Shown here piece after piece: positions 34,809 through 44,100 of a stretch of DNA of 64,000 bases. The first letter of the stretch is position 1. The number at the start of each line of letters is the position of its first letter. This DNA comes from Bog-756 sp963734395 (GTDB taxonomy: Bacteria > Actinomycetota > Acidimicrobiia > Acidimicrobiales > RAAP-2). The notes below the pieces were generated by a model. That model did no database searches. It was not told the DNA's origin and saw nothing but the letters and a program-made list of their open reading frames with translations. The position numbers and the translations under genes were made by a program. The stretch is from the NCBI GenBank assembly GCA_963734395.1, contig CAVTGY010000007.1, positions 1,116,001 to 1,180,000 of the forward strand, in the 5' to 3' direction.

Positions 34809-35624
34809 ATGCGAGTCGGAGTGGTCGGAGCCGGCGGAAGGATGGGCCGGGAGGTCTGCCGCGCCGTGGTTGCACAGCCCGATCTCGAACTGGTCGCGGC
34901 GGTGGATACCGGTCACGCCGGTGCGTCCTTGGCCGGCCTGGTCGGTTCCGAAGCCGGCGGCCTTACCGTCACCGACCGGCTCGACGAACTGCGAACCAGC
35001 GGCGCCCAGGTGGCGGTGGACTTCACCAGGATCGATGCGGCCCGGGAGACCCTGGCCTTCTGTGTGGCGCAGGGGATCCATGCCGTGGTCGGGACCAGTG
35101 GATTTTCGGAGGAGGAGCTCGCCGAACTGGCTCGAACCTTTGCGGGTCCGGGCCGTGCCTCGTCCAACTGCATCGTGGCCGCCAATTTTGCCATCGGCGC
35201 CGTGCTGATGATTCGGTTCGCCGAGTTGGCCGCACCGTTCTTCGACGGTGCCGAAATCATCGAACTTCACCACGACGGAAAGTCGGACGCCCCGTCGGGG
35301 ACCGCCCTGGCAACAGCGGCGCGGATGGCCTCGGCCCGTGCAGGCGCAGGTGCCCCCGAGTTCCCGCCCGACCGCACCTTCACCTCGGTGGTGGACGGCG
35401 CCCGGGGGGCGTCGGGCCCGGCCGGGGTGCGGCTTCACTCGGTGCGTCTGCCCGGCTTGGTCGCCCATCAAGAGGTGATCTTCGGCGCCGCGGGCCAGAC
35501 CCTCACCCTCCGCCATGACTCCACTGACCGGACATCGTTCATGGACGGCGTGGTTCTGGCCGTGCGAGCAGTGGCCGACCGGCCCGGGCTGACCGTTGGC
35601 CTTCAGGCCGTACTCGGTCTCTAG
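34809..35624 (+). CDS. dapB: 4-hydroxy-tetrahydrodipicolinate reductase
   Basis: NAD(P)H-dependent reduction of hydroxy-tetrahydrodipicolinate, the second committed step of lysine/DAP synthesis. The nucleotide-binding loop VGAGGRMGREV starts at residue 6. ELHHDGKSDAPSGTA supplies the catalytic His (about 154-155) and Lys158. NFAIGAVLM and HDSTDRTSFMDG are also conserved. Length (271) is normal. The other DAP genes in the window are dapA, dapF, dapC, dapD and dapE. Confidence 0.95.
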   Translation: MRVGVVGAGGRMGREVCRAVVAQPDLELVAAVDTGHAGASLAGLVGSEAGGLTVTDRLDELRTSGAQVAVDFTRIDAARETLAFCVAQGIHAVVGTSGFSEEELAELARTFAGPGRASSNCIVAANFAIGAVLMIRFAELAAPFFDGAEIIELHHDGKSDAPSGTALATAARMASARAGAGAPEFPPDRTFTSVVDGARGASGPAGVRLHSVRLPGLVAHQEVIFGAAGQTLTLRHDSTDRTSFMDGVVLAVRAVADRPGLTVGLQAVLGL

Positions 35625-35641
35625 ACGACCGGACTGGCCCT

Positions 35642-36257
35642 GTGGACTCGACCCGAGAGCGCATTCTCGAGGCCACCTACGCCTGCGTGGCAGCGCCGGG
35701 GATTGGCCAAGACGACCGTCGAGGATGCCGCCCGGGAAGCGGGGTTGTCCAGGGCCACGGTGTACCGCGCCTTCCCCGGTGGCCGGGAGGAACTGATCAG
35801 CACGGTCGTGAGCTGGGCCACGCTCGAGTTCTTCATCCGTCTCTACGATCATGTCCACGATGCCGAAAACCTCGAGCAGGTGATGGAACGGGGGATCATG
35901 TTCGCCCATCGGTCCATCGTGGAGCATGAAGTGCTCCAGCGGGTAATGCAGACCGAACCGGAGAAGCTACTGCCCGCCCTTACCGTCGAGAGCAACCGCA
36001 TCAGGCAGGGGATCGCCGAATTCCTGGTTCCGTTCCTGGAGAAACGCGGGGTGGCCGCCGGAGTCGACCTGGCCGAAGCGGCTGACTTCTTGGCCCGGAT
36101 GGTGCTCTCCTACATGTCCGCGCCCGGTCGTTGGAACCTCGACGATCCAGAGCAGGTCGCCCAACTGGTCCGGGCCGAGCTCCTGGCCGGCGTGGTGGTC
36201 GAACCGGGGCCCGCTCCCAGCGGAGCGAACCCCGGGCGGTCCGGGGGCATGCGTTGA
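35642..36257 (+). CDS. TetR family transcriptional regulator (apparent frameshift)
   Basis: The N-terminal helix reads VDSTRERILEATYACVA, then the frame changes near 35692 and continues GLAKTTVEDAAREAGLSRA with the helix-turn-helix ending TVYRAFPGGREEL. Repair of one base gives about 205 residues, normal for TetR. The ligand domain is helical without recognisable specificity. The HTH is very like that of the next gene (SRATVYRxFPGGRxE), so the two are probably paralogues. It starts 17 bases after dapB. Confidence 0.75.
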
Positions 36258-36283
36258 CAATGAGACAAAAACCGACCTAACGT
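36254..36283 (+). promoter_or_regulatory. Promoter of the second tetR-like gene, leaderless type
   Basis: TTGACA (36254-36259) is followed after 18 bases by TAACGT (36278-36283), and the GTG start comes seven bases later at 36291. This is the best-formed promoter in the window and implies transcription starting at or next to the start codon. The -35 overlaps the end of the upstream TetR gene. Confidence 0.7.
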
Positions 36284-36290
36284 TTCACCC

Positions 36291-37040
36291 GTGGGTGATC
36301 CGGGTGCAGCGCTCCGTGTGGTGGCGGACCGTCATACGGCCACGGGACCCCCGGTCGAGCAGGTCACAACGGCAAGCGATCGGCACTCGCCGCACCGGGT
36401 CCGGATCATCGACGCCACCCTGGCCTGTTTGGCGCGGCACGGCACCCTCAAGACCACCGTGGACGACATCGCCCGACAGGCGGGTGTGTCCCGGGCCACC
36501 GTGTACCGGGTTTTCCCCGGCGGGAGGGACGAGATTCTGGCCGCGGTGGTCGACACCGAAATGGCCCGCCTGTTCTCGGCCCTGGGGGTCTGCCTGGGCG
36601 AGGCCACCGACCTCGCCGAGGCCCTGGTGTCGGGGATCGTCGAGGCGTCGACCCGGGTGCAGAAGCATGTTGCACTGGCCTACCTGGTCGAGCACGAGCC
36701 CGAGGTCGTGCTCGGACATCTGGCCTTCGACGAGTCCGACCGGCTGTTGACGACGGCCTCCCGTTTCACCGCTCCGTTCCTGGCCCGATGGATGAGCTCG
36801 AACGAAGCCGGCCGGGTGGCCGAGTGGGCCACCCGCATCGTGCTCTCGTACGCGGTCGCACCTTCTTCCACCGTGGACCTGACCGATCCCGACCACGCCC
36901 GCCATCTGGTGGAAACCTTCGTGCTCCCGGGGATCAGAGCGCTCCATGCAGTCGAAGTGGCCGCGACCATCGATATCACCCCATTCGAGTACCTGCCCAA
37001 ATCCCGACACGCCGACACCGATCATGGAGACGCGCAATGA
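36291..37040 (+). CDS. TetR family transcriptional regulator
   Basis: A 249-residue regulator. After a 35-residue leader the DNA-binding domain has RIIDATLACLARHGTLKTTV and DDIARQAGVSRATVYRVFPG. The rest is an all-helical ligand domain. Its stop overlaps the ATG of the ferritin-like diiron gene (ATGA), so it is co-transcribed with and likely controls that gene; autoregulation is plausible from the promoter position. The effector is unknown. Confidence 0.85.
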   Translation: MGDPGAALRVVADRHTATGPPVEQVTTASDRHSPHRVRIIDATLACLARHGTLKTTVDDIARQAGVSRATVYRVFPGGRDEILAAVVDTEMARLFSALGVCLGEATDLAEALVSGIVEASTRVQKHVALAYLVEHEPEVVLGHLAFDESDRLLTTASRFTAPFLARWMSSNEAGRVAEWATRIVLSYAVAPSSTVDLTDPDHARHLVETFVLPGIRALHAVEVAATIDITPFEYLPKSRHADTDHGDAQ

Positions 37041-38170
37041 CCACAGAAATGAGTAGCACCGACGAAATCATCGGACGACACGAGATCGACGACTTCGAAT
37101 CGATTCTGTCGGTGGTCGGGACCGAAGAGGCCGATGGTCGCCACACCGTGCACTCCGACTACGACTCCATCTTCACCTGGGACTACGAGAAAGGTGCCCG
37201 TCCCAAGCTGAACAAACTCTACGAGAAGGCAAAGGGCGCCCAGTGGAACGGCGAAACGGATCTGCCCTGGGAGATCGAGGTCGATCAGGAGAAGCTGGTG
37301 AGGGACGATGCGATCGCGAACGGAGGATTCGGCGCCGGGTTCGACCTCACCGGGACTCCGGTGGAGAAGTGGACCGACAAGGAATGGGTGACCTTCGGTG
37401 TGGAGAGCCAGAACTGGACGCTGTCCCAGTTCCTTCACGGCGAACAGGGAGCGCTGATCTGCACGGCCAAGATCGTCGAGTCGGTGCCGTGGATCGACGC
37501 CAAGTACTACGCCTCCACCCAGGTGATGGACGAAGCTCGCCACGTCGAGGTGTTCGGCAAGTACCTCGAGGACAAGCTGTCCGGGCACTACCCGGTCAAC
37601 GCCCACCTCCGGATGCTGCTCGACGACATCATCGCCGATTCGCGATGGGACCTGACCTATCTGGGGATGCAGATCATGGTCGAAGGTCTCGCCCTGGCTG
37701 CGTTCGGCTTCATGCACCAGATGACCGGCGATCCTCTGCTCAAGCAGCTGTTGCGCTATGTGATGGCCGACGAGGCTCGCCACGTCGCCTTCGGGGTGCT
37801 CAGTCTGCAGGAGTACTACGAAGAACTCGATGCCGCAGAGCTTCGTGTCCGCCAGGAATTCGCCTTCGAGGCGGCGGTGAGGATGCGGGATCGCTTCCTC
37901 CAACAGGAGGTATGGGATCGGATGGGCGTCGATCCCAAGGCGATCGTGCCCGTGGTGCAGCAGGCGCCCGAGCGGGCCGCCTTCCAAGCCATGCTGTTCT
38001 CCAAGATCGTTCCCAACTGCAAGAAGCTGGGCCTGCTCGATGCCGCCGACGGTTGGCTGCGGACCAAATTCACCGAACTCGGAGTCATCGAGTTCGAATC
38101 GTGGGTCGATACCACCGAGGAGTACGACGCCCTCGCATCGGTGCCGCCCAAGGATCGGATCGCGTCCTAA
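37037..38170 (+). CDS. Ferritin-like diiron-domain protein
   Basis: A 377-residue soluble protein. Two copies of the metal-binding signature are visible, MDEARHVEVFGKYL near residue 170 and MADEARHVAFGVLSL near 245. Each DEARH pairs with a Glu on an earlier helix (HGEQGAL near 135 and VEGLALAAF near 215). This gives a four-helix carboxylate-bridged diiron site, as in ribonucleotide reductase R2, acyl-ACP desaturases and AurF-like N-oxygenases. Which reaction it runs cannot be decided from sequence; an oxidase or hydroxylase of a lipid substrate would fit its TetR neighbour. GGAGA precedes the ATG. Confidence 0.75.
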   Translation: MTTEMSSTDEIIGRHEIDDFESILSVVGTEEADGRHTVHSDYDSIFTWDYEKGARPKLNKLYEKAKGAQWNGETDLPWEIEVDQEKLVRDDAIANGGFGAGFDLTGTPVEKWTDKEWVTFGVESQNWTLSQFLHGEQGALICTAKIVESVPWIDAKYYASTQVMDEARHVEVFGKYLEDKLSGHYPVNAHLRMLLDDIIADSRWDLTYLGMQIMVEGLALAAFGFMHQMTGDPLLKQLLRYVMADEARHVAFGVLSLQEYYEELDAAELRVRQEFAFEAAVRMRDRFLQQEVWDRMGVDPKAIVPVVQQAPERAAFQAMLFSKIVPNCKKLGLLDAADGWLRTKFTELGVIEFESWVDTTEEYDALASVPPKDRIAS

Positions 38171-38245
38171 CCAAATTTGCCCAACCGGTTTTCGCCGCCG
38201 CCGGTCTGGTCGTGTCGGCCGTCGGCTCCCAGGGATGGCGACTGG

Positions 38246-38251
38246 TAGCCT
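38246..38251 (+). promoter_or_regulatory. -10 box (TAGCCT) upstream of dapA
   Basis: TAGCCT ends eight bases before a GTG at 38260 that opens a 13-codon reading frame, and about 56 bases before dapA. Confidence 0.45.
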
Positions 38252-38259
38252 GCGGGATC

Positions 38260-38301
38260 GTGGCAACAAGTGCGATTCCATTGTCTGTGGCGAGAGGCTG
38301 A
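38260..38301 (+). CDS. Putative leaderless 13-residue leader peptide of dapA
   Basis: GTG at 38260 is placed like other leaderless starts in this window and opens a frame encoding VATSAIPLSVARG. The stop is six bases before the dapA GTG. It contains no Lys codons, so classical lysine attenuation is not suggested. Translational coupling to dapA is possible. Support is positional only. Confidence 0.35.
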   Translation: MATSAIPLSVARG

Positions 38302-38307
38302 CCCGAG

Positions 38308-39216
38308 GTGCCGCGGTTCGGTTCAGTCATCACGGCCATGGTCACTCCGTTCGGGCCCGACGGTGGGCTGGATCTGGACGGCGCAGGAGCGCTGGCCCGC
38401 CATCTGGTCGATTCGGGTAGCGATGGCCTGGTCCTGGCCGGCACCACCGGCGAAGGCCCGGTTCTCACCGACCGGGAACGTCTCGATCTCTTCTCTGCCG
38501 TGGTGGGAGCGGTCGATGTACCGGTTATCGCTTCGACCGGCACCAACGACACTGCCCACTCGGTCGCGCTGACCAAGGAGGCCACGTCCTGCGGGGTTGC
38601 CGCGGTGATGGCGGTTACCCCCTACTACAGCCGCCCGTCGCCAGCCGGGCTGTCCGCCCACTTTCGGGCCATGGCTGCGGCCACCGACCTTCCCGTCCTT
38701 CTCTATGACATCCCCGTACGGTCCGGTAGGAGGATCGGCCCCGAGCTCACCATCCAGCTGGCTCGCGAGGTTCCCACCATCGTGGGGGTGAAGGATGCCA
38801 CCGGTGATGTCGCCTCTGCCGCGGAGGTGGTGGCCGGAAGCCCGGCGGGATTCGACGTGTACTGCGGTGACGATTCGCTCACCCTCCCATTCACCTCGAT
38901 CGGCGGTGCCGGCATCATCAGTGTCGCCTCCCACTGGGCCGGGCGGCAGTTCTCCGAGATGATCGAGAGCTATCGGACCGGGAACGTGGAACGGGCTACG
39001 AACATCAATCAGCGCTTGGCCGAGTCGTACCGGTTCGAATCGACTGAGGAATTTCCCAATCCGGTTCCGGCCAAGGCCGCCTGCAGGGCGCTGGGGCTCC
39101 CCGTCGGACAATGCCGGTTGCCCAACCCACCCGCGCCGAGTGATCTCGACGACAGGGCCCGCGCCGTCGTGGCGAATTTGGGACGCCTCGATCCCGCGCA
39201 CCAGTCGGTTGCCTGA
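38308..39216 (+). CDS. dapA: 4-hydroxy-tetrahydrodipicolinate synthase
   Basis: Condenses pyruvate with aspartate semialdehyde, the first committed step to DAP and lysine. AGTTGEGPVLTD is the family signature, TPYYSRPS and LLYDIPVRSGR (Tyr133) contribute active-site residues, and VGVKDATGD holds the Schiff-base Lys162. Length is 302. GAG directly precedes the GTG, so initiation may depend on the small upstream frame. Confidence 0.95.
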   Translation: MPRFGSVITAMVTPFGPDGGLDLDGAGALARHLVDSGSDGLVLAGTTGEGPVLTDRERLDLFSAVVGAVDVPVIASTGTNDTAHSVALTKEATSCGVAAVMAVTPYYSRPSPAGLSAHFRAMAAATDLPVLLYDIPVRSGRRIGPELTIQLAREVPTIVGVKDATGDVASAAEVVAGSPAGFDVYCGDDSLTLPFTSIGGAGIISVASHWAGRQFSEMIESYRTGNVERATNINQRLAESYRFESTEEFPNPVPAKAACRALGLPVGQCRLPNPPAPSDLDDRARAVVANLGRLDPAHQSVA

Positions 39217-39238
39217 CGCCGGTCGTACCAACCGGACC

Positions 39239-41131
39239 GTGCGCCGATCGAAGGGATCGGCCCCCAAGGACAGCACGACCGGTAAGAACACGCCCGACAA
39301 GAAGTCGGCCCAAAAGAAGGCATCGGCGGGCGGCAAGCCCGAAACCGGGCGTTCGTGGGCCAAGGGAAGCGGCCGTGCCGCGGCCAAGGGCACAACAACG
39401 GGGCAGTCCAAGAGCACCGACTCGGGGCAGGCAAGCTCCCCCAAGCCGGCCAGAGCAACGGCCAAGGGCGACGGGGCCGTTCGGCTGGTGTTCCTCGGGG
39501 GGCTCGGCGAGATCGGGAGAAACTGTGCCTGTATCGAGGTCGATGGCAGGATCCTGGTGCTGGATGTGGGGATCATGTTTCCCGATCCGGACATGCCCGG
39601 CGTCGATCTGGTGCTTCCCGACTTCACCTACCTGCGCGAGAACGCGGCACGGGTCGATGGAATCATCCTCACCCATGGTCACGAGGACCACACCGGAGGT
39701 CTGGCCTATCTGCTCCGCGACTTTCCTGCTCCGGTCTACGGCTCGGAACTGACCCTGGCCCTGGCCCGAAACCGGGTGGACGAGGCGGGCATGTCCGATC
39801 GAGCCCAGTTGATTCCGGTGCGGGACGGCGAGCGGCGACGGATCGGTCCATGTGATGTCGAGTTCATCCCGGTCACCCACTCCGTACCCCACGCATTCGC
39901 CACCGTGTTCTTCACACCTCAGGGGATCATCCTCCATTCGGGGGACTTCAAGATCGATCTCCACCCGGTGGACGAGCGCCGGACCGACCTGGCCCGGATG
40001 GGTGCGTTGGGATCTGATCCGGGGATTCGCCTGCTGCTGTCCGACTCGACCAATGCCGAGGAGCCGGGCTACACCGCATCGGAGTCCACGGTGGGGGCGA
40101 CGCTGCGCAAGGTGTTCCTCGCTCGCCCGGACCGGCGATTCGTGGTGACCTGCTTCGCCAGCCACATTCACCGGGTCCAACAAGTGGCCGACGCGGCAGT
40201 TGCCGGGGGAAGGTCGATCGCCACCCTGGGCCGGTCGATGGAGAAGAACGTGGCGCTGGCCCGCCGGCTCGGCCTGTTGCACATCCCCGACCAGGCGCTC
40301 GTGGATATCGAGGACATCGACGACCTCGATCCGGGTCAGGTCTGCGTGATCTCCACCGGATCGCAAGGAGAGCCGATGTCGGCGCTGTCTCGGCTGGCGG
40401 CGGGCGAGAACCGGCTCTTCCGTCTCCGAGAAGGTGACGTGGTGGTGATCAGCGCCCATCCCATTCCCGGTAACGAATGGTCGGTGGGTCGGGTCATCGA
40501 CAGCCTTCATCGCCGGGGCGTAGAGGTCATCCATTCCGGTGTCGACTCGGTGCACGTGAGCGGCCACGCCCGTCAGGGCGAGTTGGCCACGTTGATGTCG
40601 GTGACCAAGCCCGAGTTCTTCATTCCCGTGCACGGCGAATACCGGCACATGGCCAACCATGTCCGTCTGGCCGGCACCATGGGTATCACCGGCGACCGGG
40701 TGCTTCTTTGCGAGGACGGTGACGCGGTACGCCTGGACAAAGCAGGCATCCGGCGGGACGGGACCGTGCCAGGCGGGTACCTGTTCGTCGACGGGAGCGC
40801 GGTGGGCGACATCGGCCACGGTGTCCTCCGGGACCGGATGGTCCTCGCCGAGGAAGGAGTGGTCATGGCGGTCGCCACCGTCGACCTCAGACGGGCCGAG
40901 GTGGTCGGTACGCCCCAGATCGTCACCCGGGGCTGGGCCTACGACCACGACACCGAGGCCCTGCTCGACGAGGCTCGCGACGAGGTGACCAAAGCCCTCG
41001 AACAGGCGCTCACCGCCGGCAGCACCGACCACGAGAATCTCAATCGGGTCGCCCGTAAGGCACTCGGTCGGATGGTCGGTGGCCGGACACGCCAGCGCCC
41101 CATGATCGTTCCGGTGATCGTCACCGTCTAG
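39239..41131 (+). CDS. rnj: Ribonuclease J
   Basis: A metallo-beta-lactamase/beta-CASP nuclease with endo- and 5'-exonuclease activity in mRNA decay and rRNA maturation. A Lys/Ser/Gly-rich N-terminal extension of about 75 residues precedes the core (VRLVFLGGLGEIGRNC). The zinc site is LTHGHEDHTGG, with further ligands in PVTHSVPHA and HSGDFKID. The beta-CASP part has CFASHIHRVQQ and STGSQGEPMSAL, and the final motif is SGHARQGEL. The start is uncertain: GTG 39239 is used, TTG 39209 is an alternative overlapping dapA. It sits next to dapA, as in other actinobacteria. Confidence 0.93.
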   Translation: MRRSKGSAPKDSTTGKNTPDKKSAQKKASAGGKPETGRSWAKGSGRAAAKGTTTGQSKSTDSGQASSPKPARATAKGDGAVRLVFLGGLGEIGRNCACIEVDGRILVLDVGIMFPDPDMPGVDLVLPDFTYLRENAARVDGIILTHGHEDHTGGLAYLLRDFPAPVYGSELTLALARNRVDEAGMSDRAQLIPVRDGERRRIGPCDVEFIPVTHSVPHAFATVFFTPQGIILHSGDFKIDLHPVDERRTDLARMGALGSDPGIRLLLSDSTNAEEPGYTASESTVGATLRKVFLARPDRRFVVTCFASHIHRVQQVADAAVAGGRSIATLGRSMEKNVALARRLGLLHIPDQALVDIEDIDDLDPGQVCVISTGSQGEPMSALSRLAAGENRLFRLREGDVVVISAHPIPGNEWSVGRVIDSLHRRGVEVIHSGVDSVHVSGHARQGELATLMSVTKPEFFIPVHGEYRHMANHVRLAGTMGITGDRVLLCEDGDAVRLDKAGIRRDGTVPGGYLFVDGSAVGDIGHGVLRDRMVLAEEGVVMAVATVDLRRAEVVGTPQIVTRGWAYDHDTEALLDEARDEVTKALEQALTAGSTDHENLNRVARKALGRMVGGRTRQRPMIVPVIVTV

Positions 41132-41177
41132 TCCGGCGGCAAATCCTCGAGGCAGACCAGCGCCGTCCCTTGGGCAT

Positions 41178-41280
41178 GTCAATTCCAAAAATTGGCCTTT
41201 TTATCGCCTATAGACGATGTTTCCCGGCACGATCATCGTCTACAAGCGATAATTCGGCCGAATTGTAAAATACACAATCA
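41178..41280. other. AT-rich palindromic intergenic island between rnj and ftsK
   Basis: The 412-base gap 41132-41543 contains no convincing gene. Its centre is the most AT-rich stretch of the window and is packed with inverted repeats: CCAAAAATTGG (41185), a long hairpin (41201-41252), the perfect palindrome AATTCGGCCGAATT (41251-41264) and ATTGT-N7-ACAAT (41262-41278). A short T run (41199-41202 region) follows the first element, so part of it may end the rnj transcript. The remainder, 41281-41529, is ordinary GC-rich sequence. Confidence 0.7.
41201..41252. repeat. 52-nt imperfect inverted repeat
   Basis: Arms of 19 bases with two mismatches: TTATCGC-CTA-TAGACGATG against CATCGTCTA-CAA-GCGATAA, with a 14-base loop. 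It could fold in RNA or be a protein-binding or mobile-element end. Confidence 0.8.
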
Positions 41281-41529
41281 AGGTAGACGTAGGCCCGATG
41301 GCGGCCGATTGGCGAGCCCGATGCCGAGCATGGCCTTGCCCGGATCCCCGGAAGTTGCCTCGAGTCGATCCCGCCGCCACGACCAGGCACCTTCGCCCGA
41401 ACAACCGGATCATCGCTGCGACGAGGACAACGCGAACTGTCTGACGCAACCGCAGACATCCGGTTCGGCGTTGAAACTGGTCGCCCAACAGGCCGGCCGG
41501 TGTCCCCGAGACCAGCGTGTTGCCCGAGT

Positions 41530-41535
41530 ACCCTG
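41530..41535 (+). promoter_or_regulatory. -10 box (TACCCT) of ftsK, leaderless type
   Basis: TACCCT ends eight bases before the GTG at 41544, which gives the expected basic N-terminus of an FtsK protein. Confidence 0.45.
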
Positions 41536-41543
41536 GTCCCACT

Positions 41544-44041
41544 GTGACGACCGCCACCAAGCGACCGGCGGGCCGATCCGGGTCTTCGCGGTCCAGGGGG
41601 CGGTCCGCGTCGTCTGCCCGTTCGCGCTCGTCAGCATCGAGATCGACCGCCGGGCGCCACCGGAGTAGGCGTGCTCCTGGTTCCAAGGGCGGCCGGGGTC
41701 CGGCGCGGCCACAGGGTCTGTTGGCTTCGATGGGTGCGGTCGTGGCCGGTCACGCCGCCGATCTGTGGGGGGTGATGCTGGTCACGCTGGGCGTGCTGGC
41801 CGCGCTGGCCTTCTACGCCGGCTCTCTCAACCCGGCCGGCCACTACGCCCGGCTCGGTGTCGGCGATCTCCTCGGATGGGGTCGGTTTCTGGTACCGCCG
41901 GTGGCGATCACCGTCGGGCTCCTCTTGCTGGTCGGGAGGCGCGGCGAGGAGGGCGAATCGACCACCCGCGAACCGGCCCGAGCGGTCATCGGAGCGACCC
42001 TTACCCTGCTGGCGGTAGCCGGACTGGCTGCGCTGGCCGGCGGGTCACCGGCTCTCGCCGACAGCACAGCCCGGTTGTCTGCGGCGGGTGGCTGGGTGGG
42101 AGCGCTCATCGGCAATCCGCTCGGGCGGGCCCTTGGCGGTGTTGGGGCCACCACCGTACTGGTGGCCCTGCTGGTGGTGGCCATGGTGGTGGTGACCGGG
42201 GTATCGGTGAGTGCGGCCGCCGGCGCGCTCGGTGCGGGCGGCACGGTGGGGTGCCACGGTGGCCCGCGGGGGCGGGGATCGAGAGGGTGAAGGTGCCCCG
42301 GAAGTCGAGGACAACCCCACCGACCCCTTCGGACGGGCGGTGCGACCGGCGACCGGGCCGGACGCGGCCGACCCGGAGGAGCCGATCGAGGCCGCACAAC
42401 CCGACGACCCGGAGGCCGAGGCCACGACCGATCCTGGACCGCACGACGGGTTGGCACCCGATGCGGCTACCGGGGCGGCCGCCGGTGCCAATGCCAACGG
42501 CGCGACACCGTTGACGATGAAACTGGGCCCGCCGGTCGGGGATTGGCGACTCCCGCCGGACACGCTGCTCAAGCACGCCAAACCCCACACCGTCGACGAG
42601 AAGGAGGTGGACGCCGGTGGGGTGGCCCTGGTCGCCGCCCTGGCCGCCCACGGCGTCGACACCCGCCTGGTAGGGCGGACCGTGGGACCGTCGGTCACCC
42701 GATACGAACTGGAGCTCGGTGCCGGGGTCAAGGTGGCCCGGGTGACCTCGTTGTCCAAGGACATCGCCTACGCCATGGCCTCGCCGGACGTCCGAATCCT
42801 GGCGCCCATCCCGGGCAAGTCGGCCATCGGGGTGGAGGTGCCCAACCGGCGCCGTGAGCTGGTGGCCCTGGGCGATGTGCTCGCCTCCGACGAGGCGAAA
42901 AAGGCCACCCATCCGCTCGAGGTTGCGCTCGGGCGGGACATCGCCGGTCGGGCCAAGATGGTCAACCTGGCCGAAATGCCCCACGTGCTGGTCTCAGGAG
43001 CGACCGGTTCGGGCAAGTCCTCCTGCATCAACTCGGTGCTGACCTCCATCCTGATGCGGGCCACCCCCGACCAGGTCCGGTTGATCCTGGTCGATCCCAA
43101 ACGGGTCGAGCTGGGCCAGTACAACGACCTGCCCCACCTGCTGACCCAGGTGGTGGTCGACCCGAAGAAGGCGGCCAACGCCCTGAGCTGGGCGGTCGAC
43201 CGAAATGGAGCGTCGCTACGACTTGCTCGCAGAGGTGGGCATGCGGGACATCACCGGGTACAACGACGCCTTCGACAGCGGCGGTCTGGCCGAGTACGAG
43301 GAGGACCACCGCCTGCGGATGCGGGGCACCGAGCCCGGCGACGGGGAGTCCGACGACGGCGAGGACCACGCCCATTACGAGCGACTGCCGTTCATCCTGA
43401 TCGTGGTGGACGAGCTCAACGACCTGATGATGGTGGCCGCCCGTGATGTCGAGGAATCGGTGTGCCGCATCGCCCAGATGGCCAGGGCGGTGGGGATCCA
43501 CTTGGTCCTGGCCACACAACGTCCGTCGGTGGACGTGATCACCGGGGTGATCAAAGCCAACATCCCGTCCCGGTTGGCCTTTTCGGTCTCCACCCAGGCC
43601 GACAGTCGGGTGATCCTCGACCAGGGGGGCGCCGAACGATTGATCGGCAAGGGTGACATGCTGTTGCTTTCGGCTTCATCCTCGAACCCGCAACGTCTGC
43701 AGGGACCATGGGTGAGCGAGGAAGAGGTCCGTGCCGTCACCGCCCACTGGAAGCGCCAGGGGCCGATGGAGGTGGTGGCCGGAATCGAAAAGGTGGTGGG
43801 AACCGGTGTCGGAGGCTCGGAGGGTGACGACGGTGGCGACGATCTTCTCGATCAGGCCATGGAGCTGGTCGTCCGCTCCCAGTTGGGCTCCACGTCGATG
43901 CTGCAGCGAAAGCTGCGGGTCGGCTTTGCCCGGGCCGGCCGTTTGATGGACCTGATGGAGCGTCGGGGAGTGGTGGGCCCGTCGGAGGGATCGAAGGCCC
44001 GCGCCGTGCTGATGACCCCTGAGGAATTGGACGCCCGCTGA
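41544..44041 (+). CDS. ftsK: DNA translocase FtsK/SpoIIIE (two apparent frameshifts)
   Basis: Septal DNA pump that clears and sorts chromosomes at division. After an Arg/Ser-rich start there are about four membrane spans (up to roughly residue 230), an acidic linker, and the motor: Walker A SGATGSGKSSCINS, Walker B LILVDPKRVELG, IVVDELNDLMM and VLATQRPSVDVITG. The C-terminal gamma domain (STSMLQRKLRVGFARAGRLM) reads polar DNA sequences. The frame changes near 42260 and again near 43202, where an extra C in GTCGACCGAAATGG breaks the expected AVDEMERRYDLL. Repaired length is about 832. An intact copy is normally essential, so the breaks are probably sequence errors. Confidence 0.88.
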
Positions 44042-44100
44042 ACGAGGAGTCTCCCGACGGGTCGGAAGCGGCACTGACGGCTCCGGCGGAATCCGGGTGG

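Noticed and set aside
41192..41686. Reading frames on both strands in the rnj-ftsK gap
   Set aside because: They have no recognisable domain, cross the AT-rich palindromes and overlap the ftsK start.
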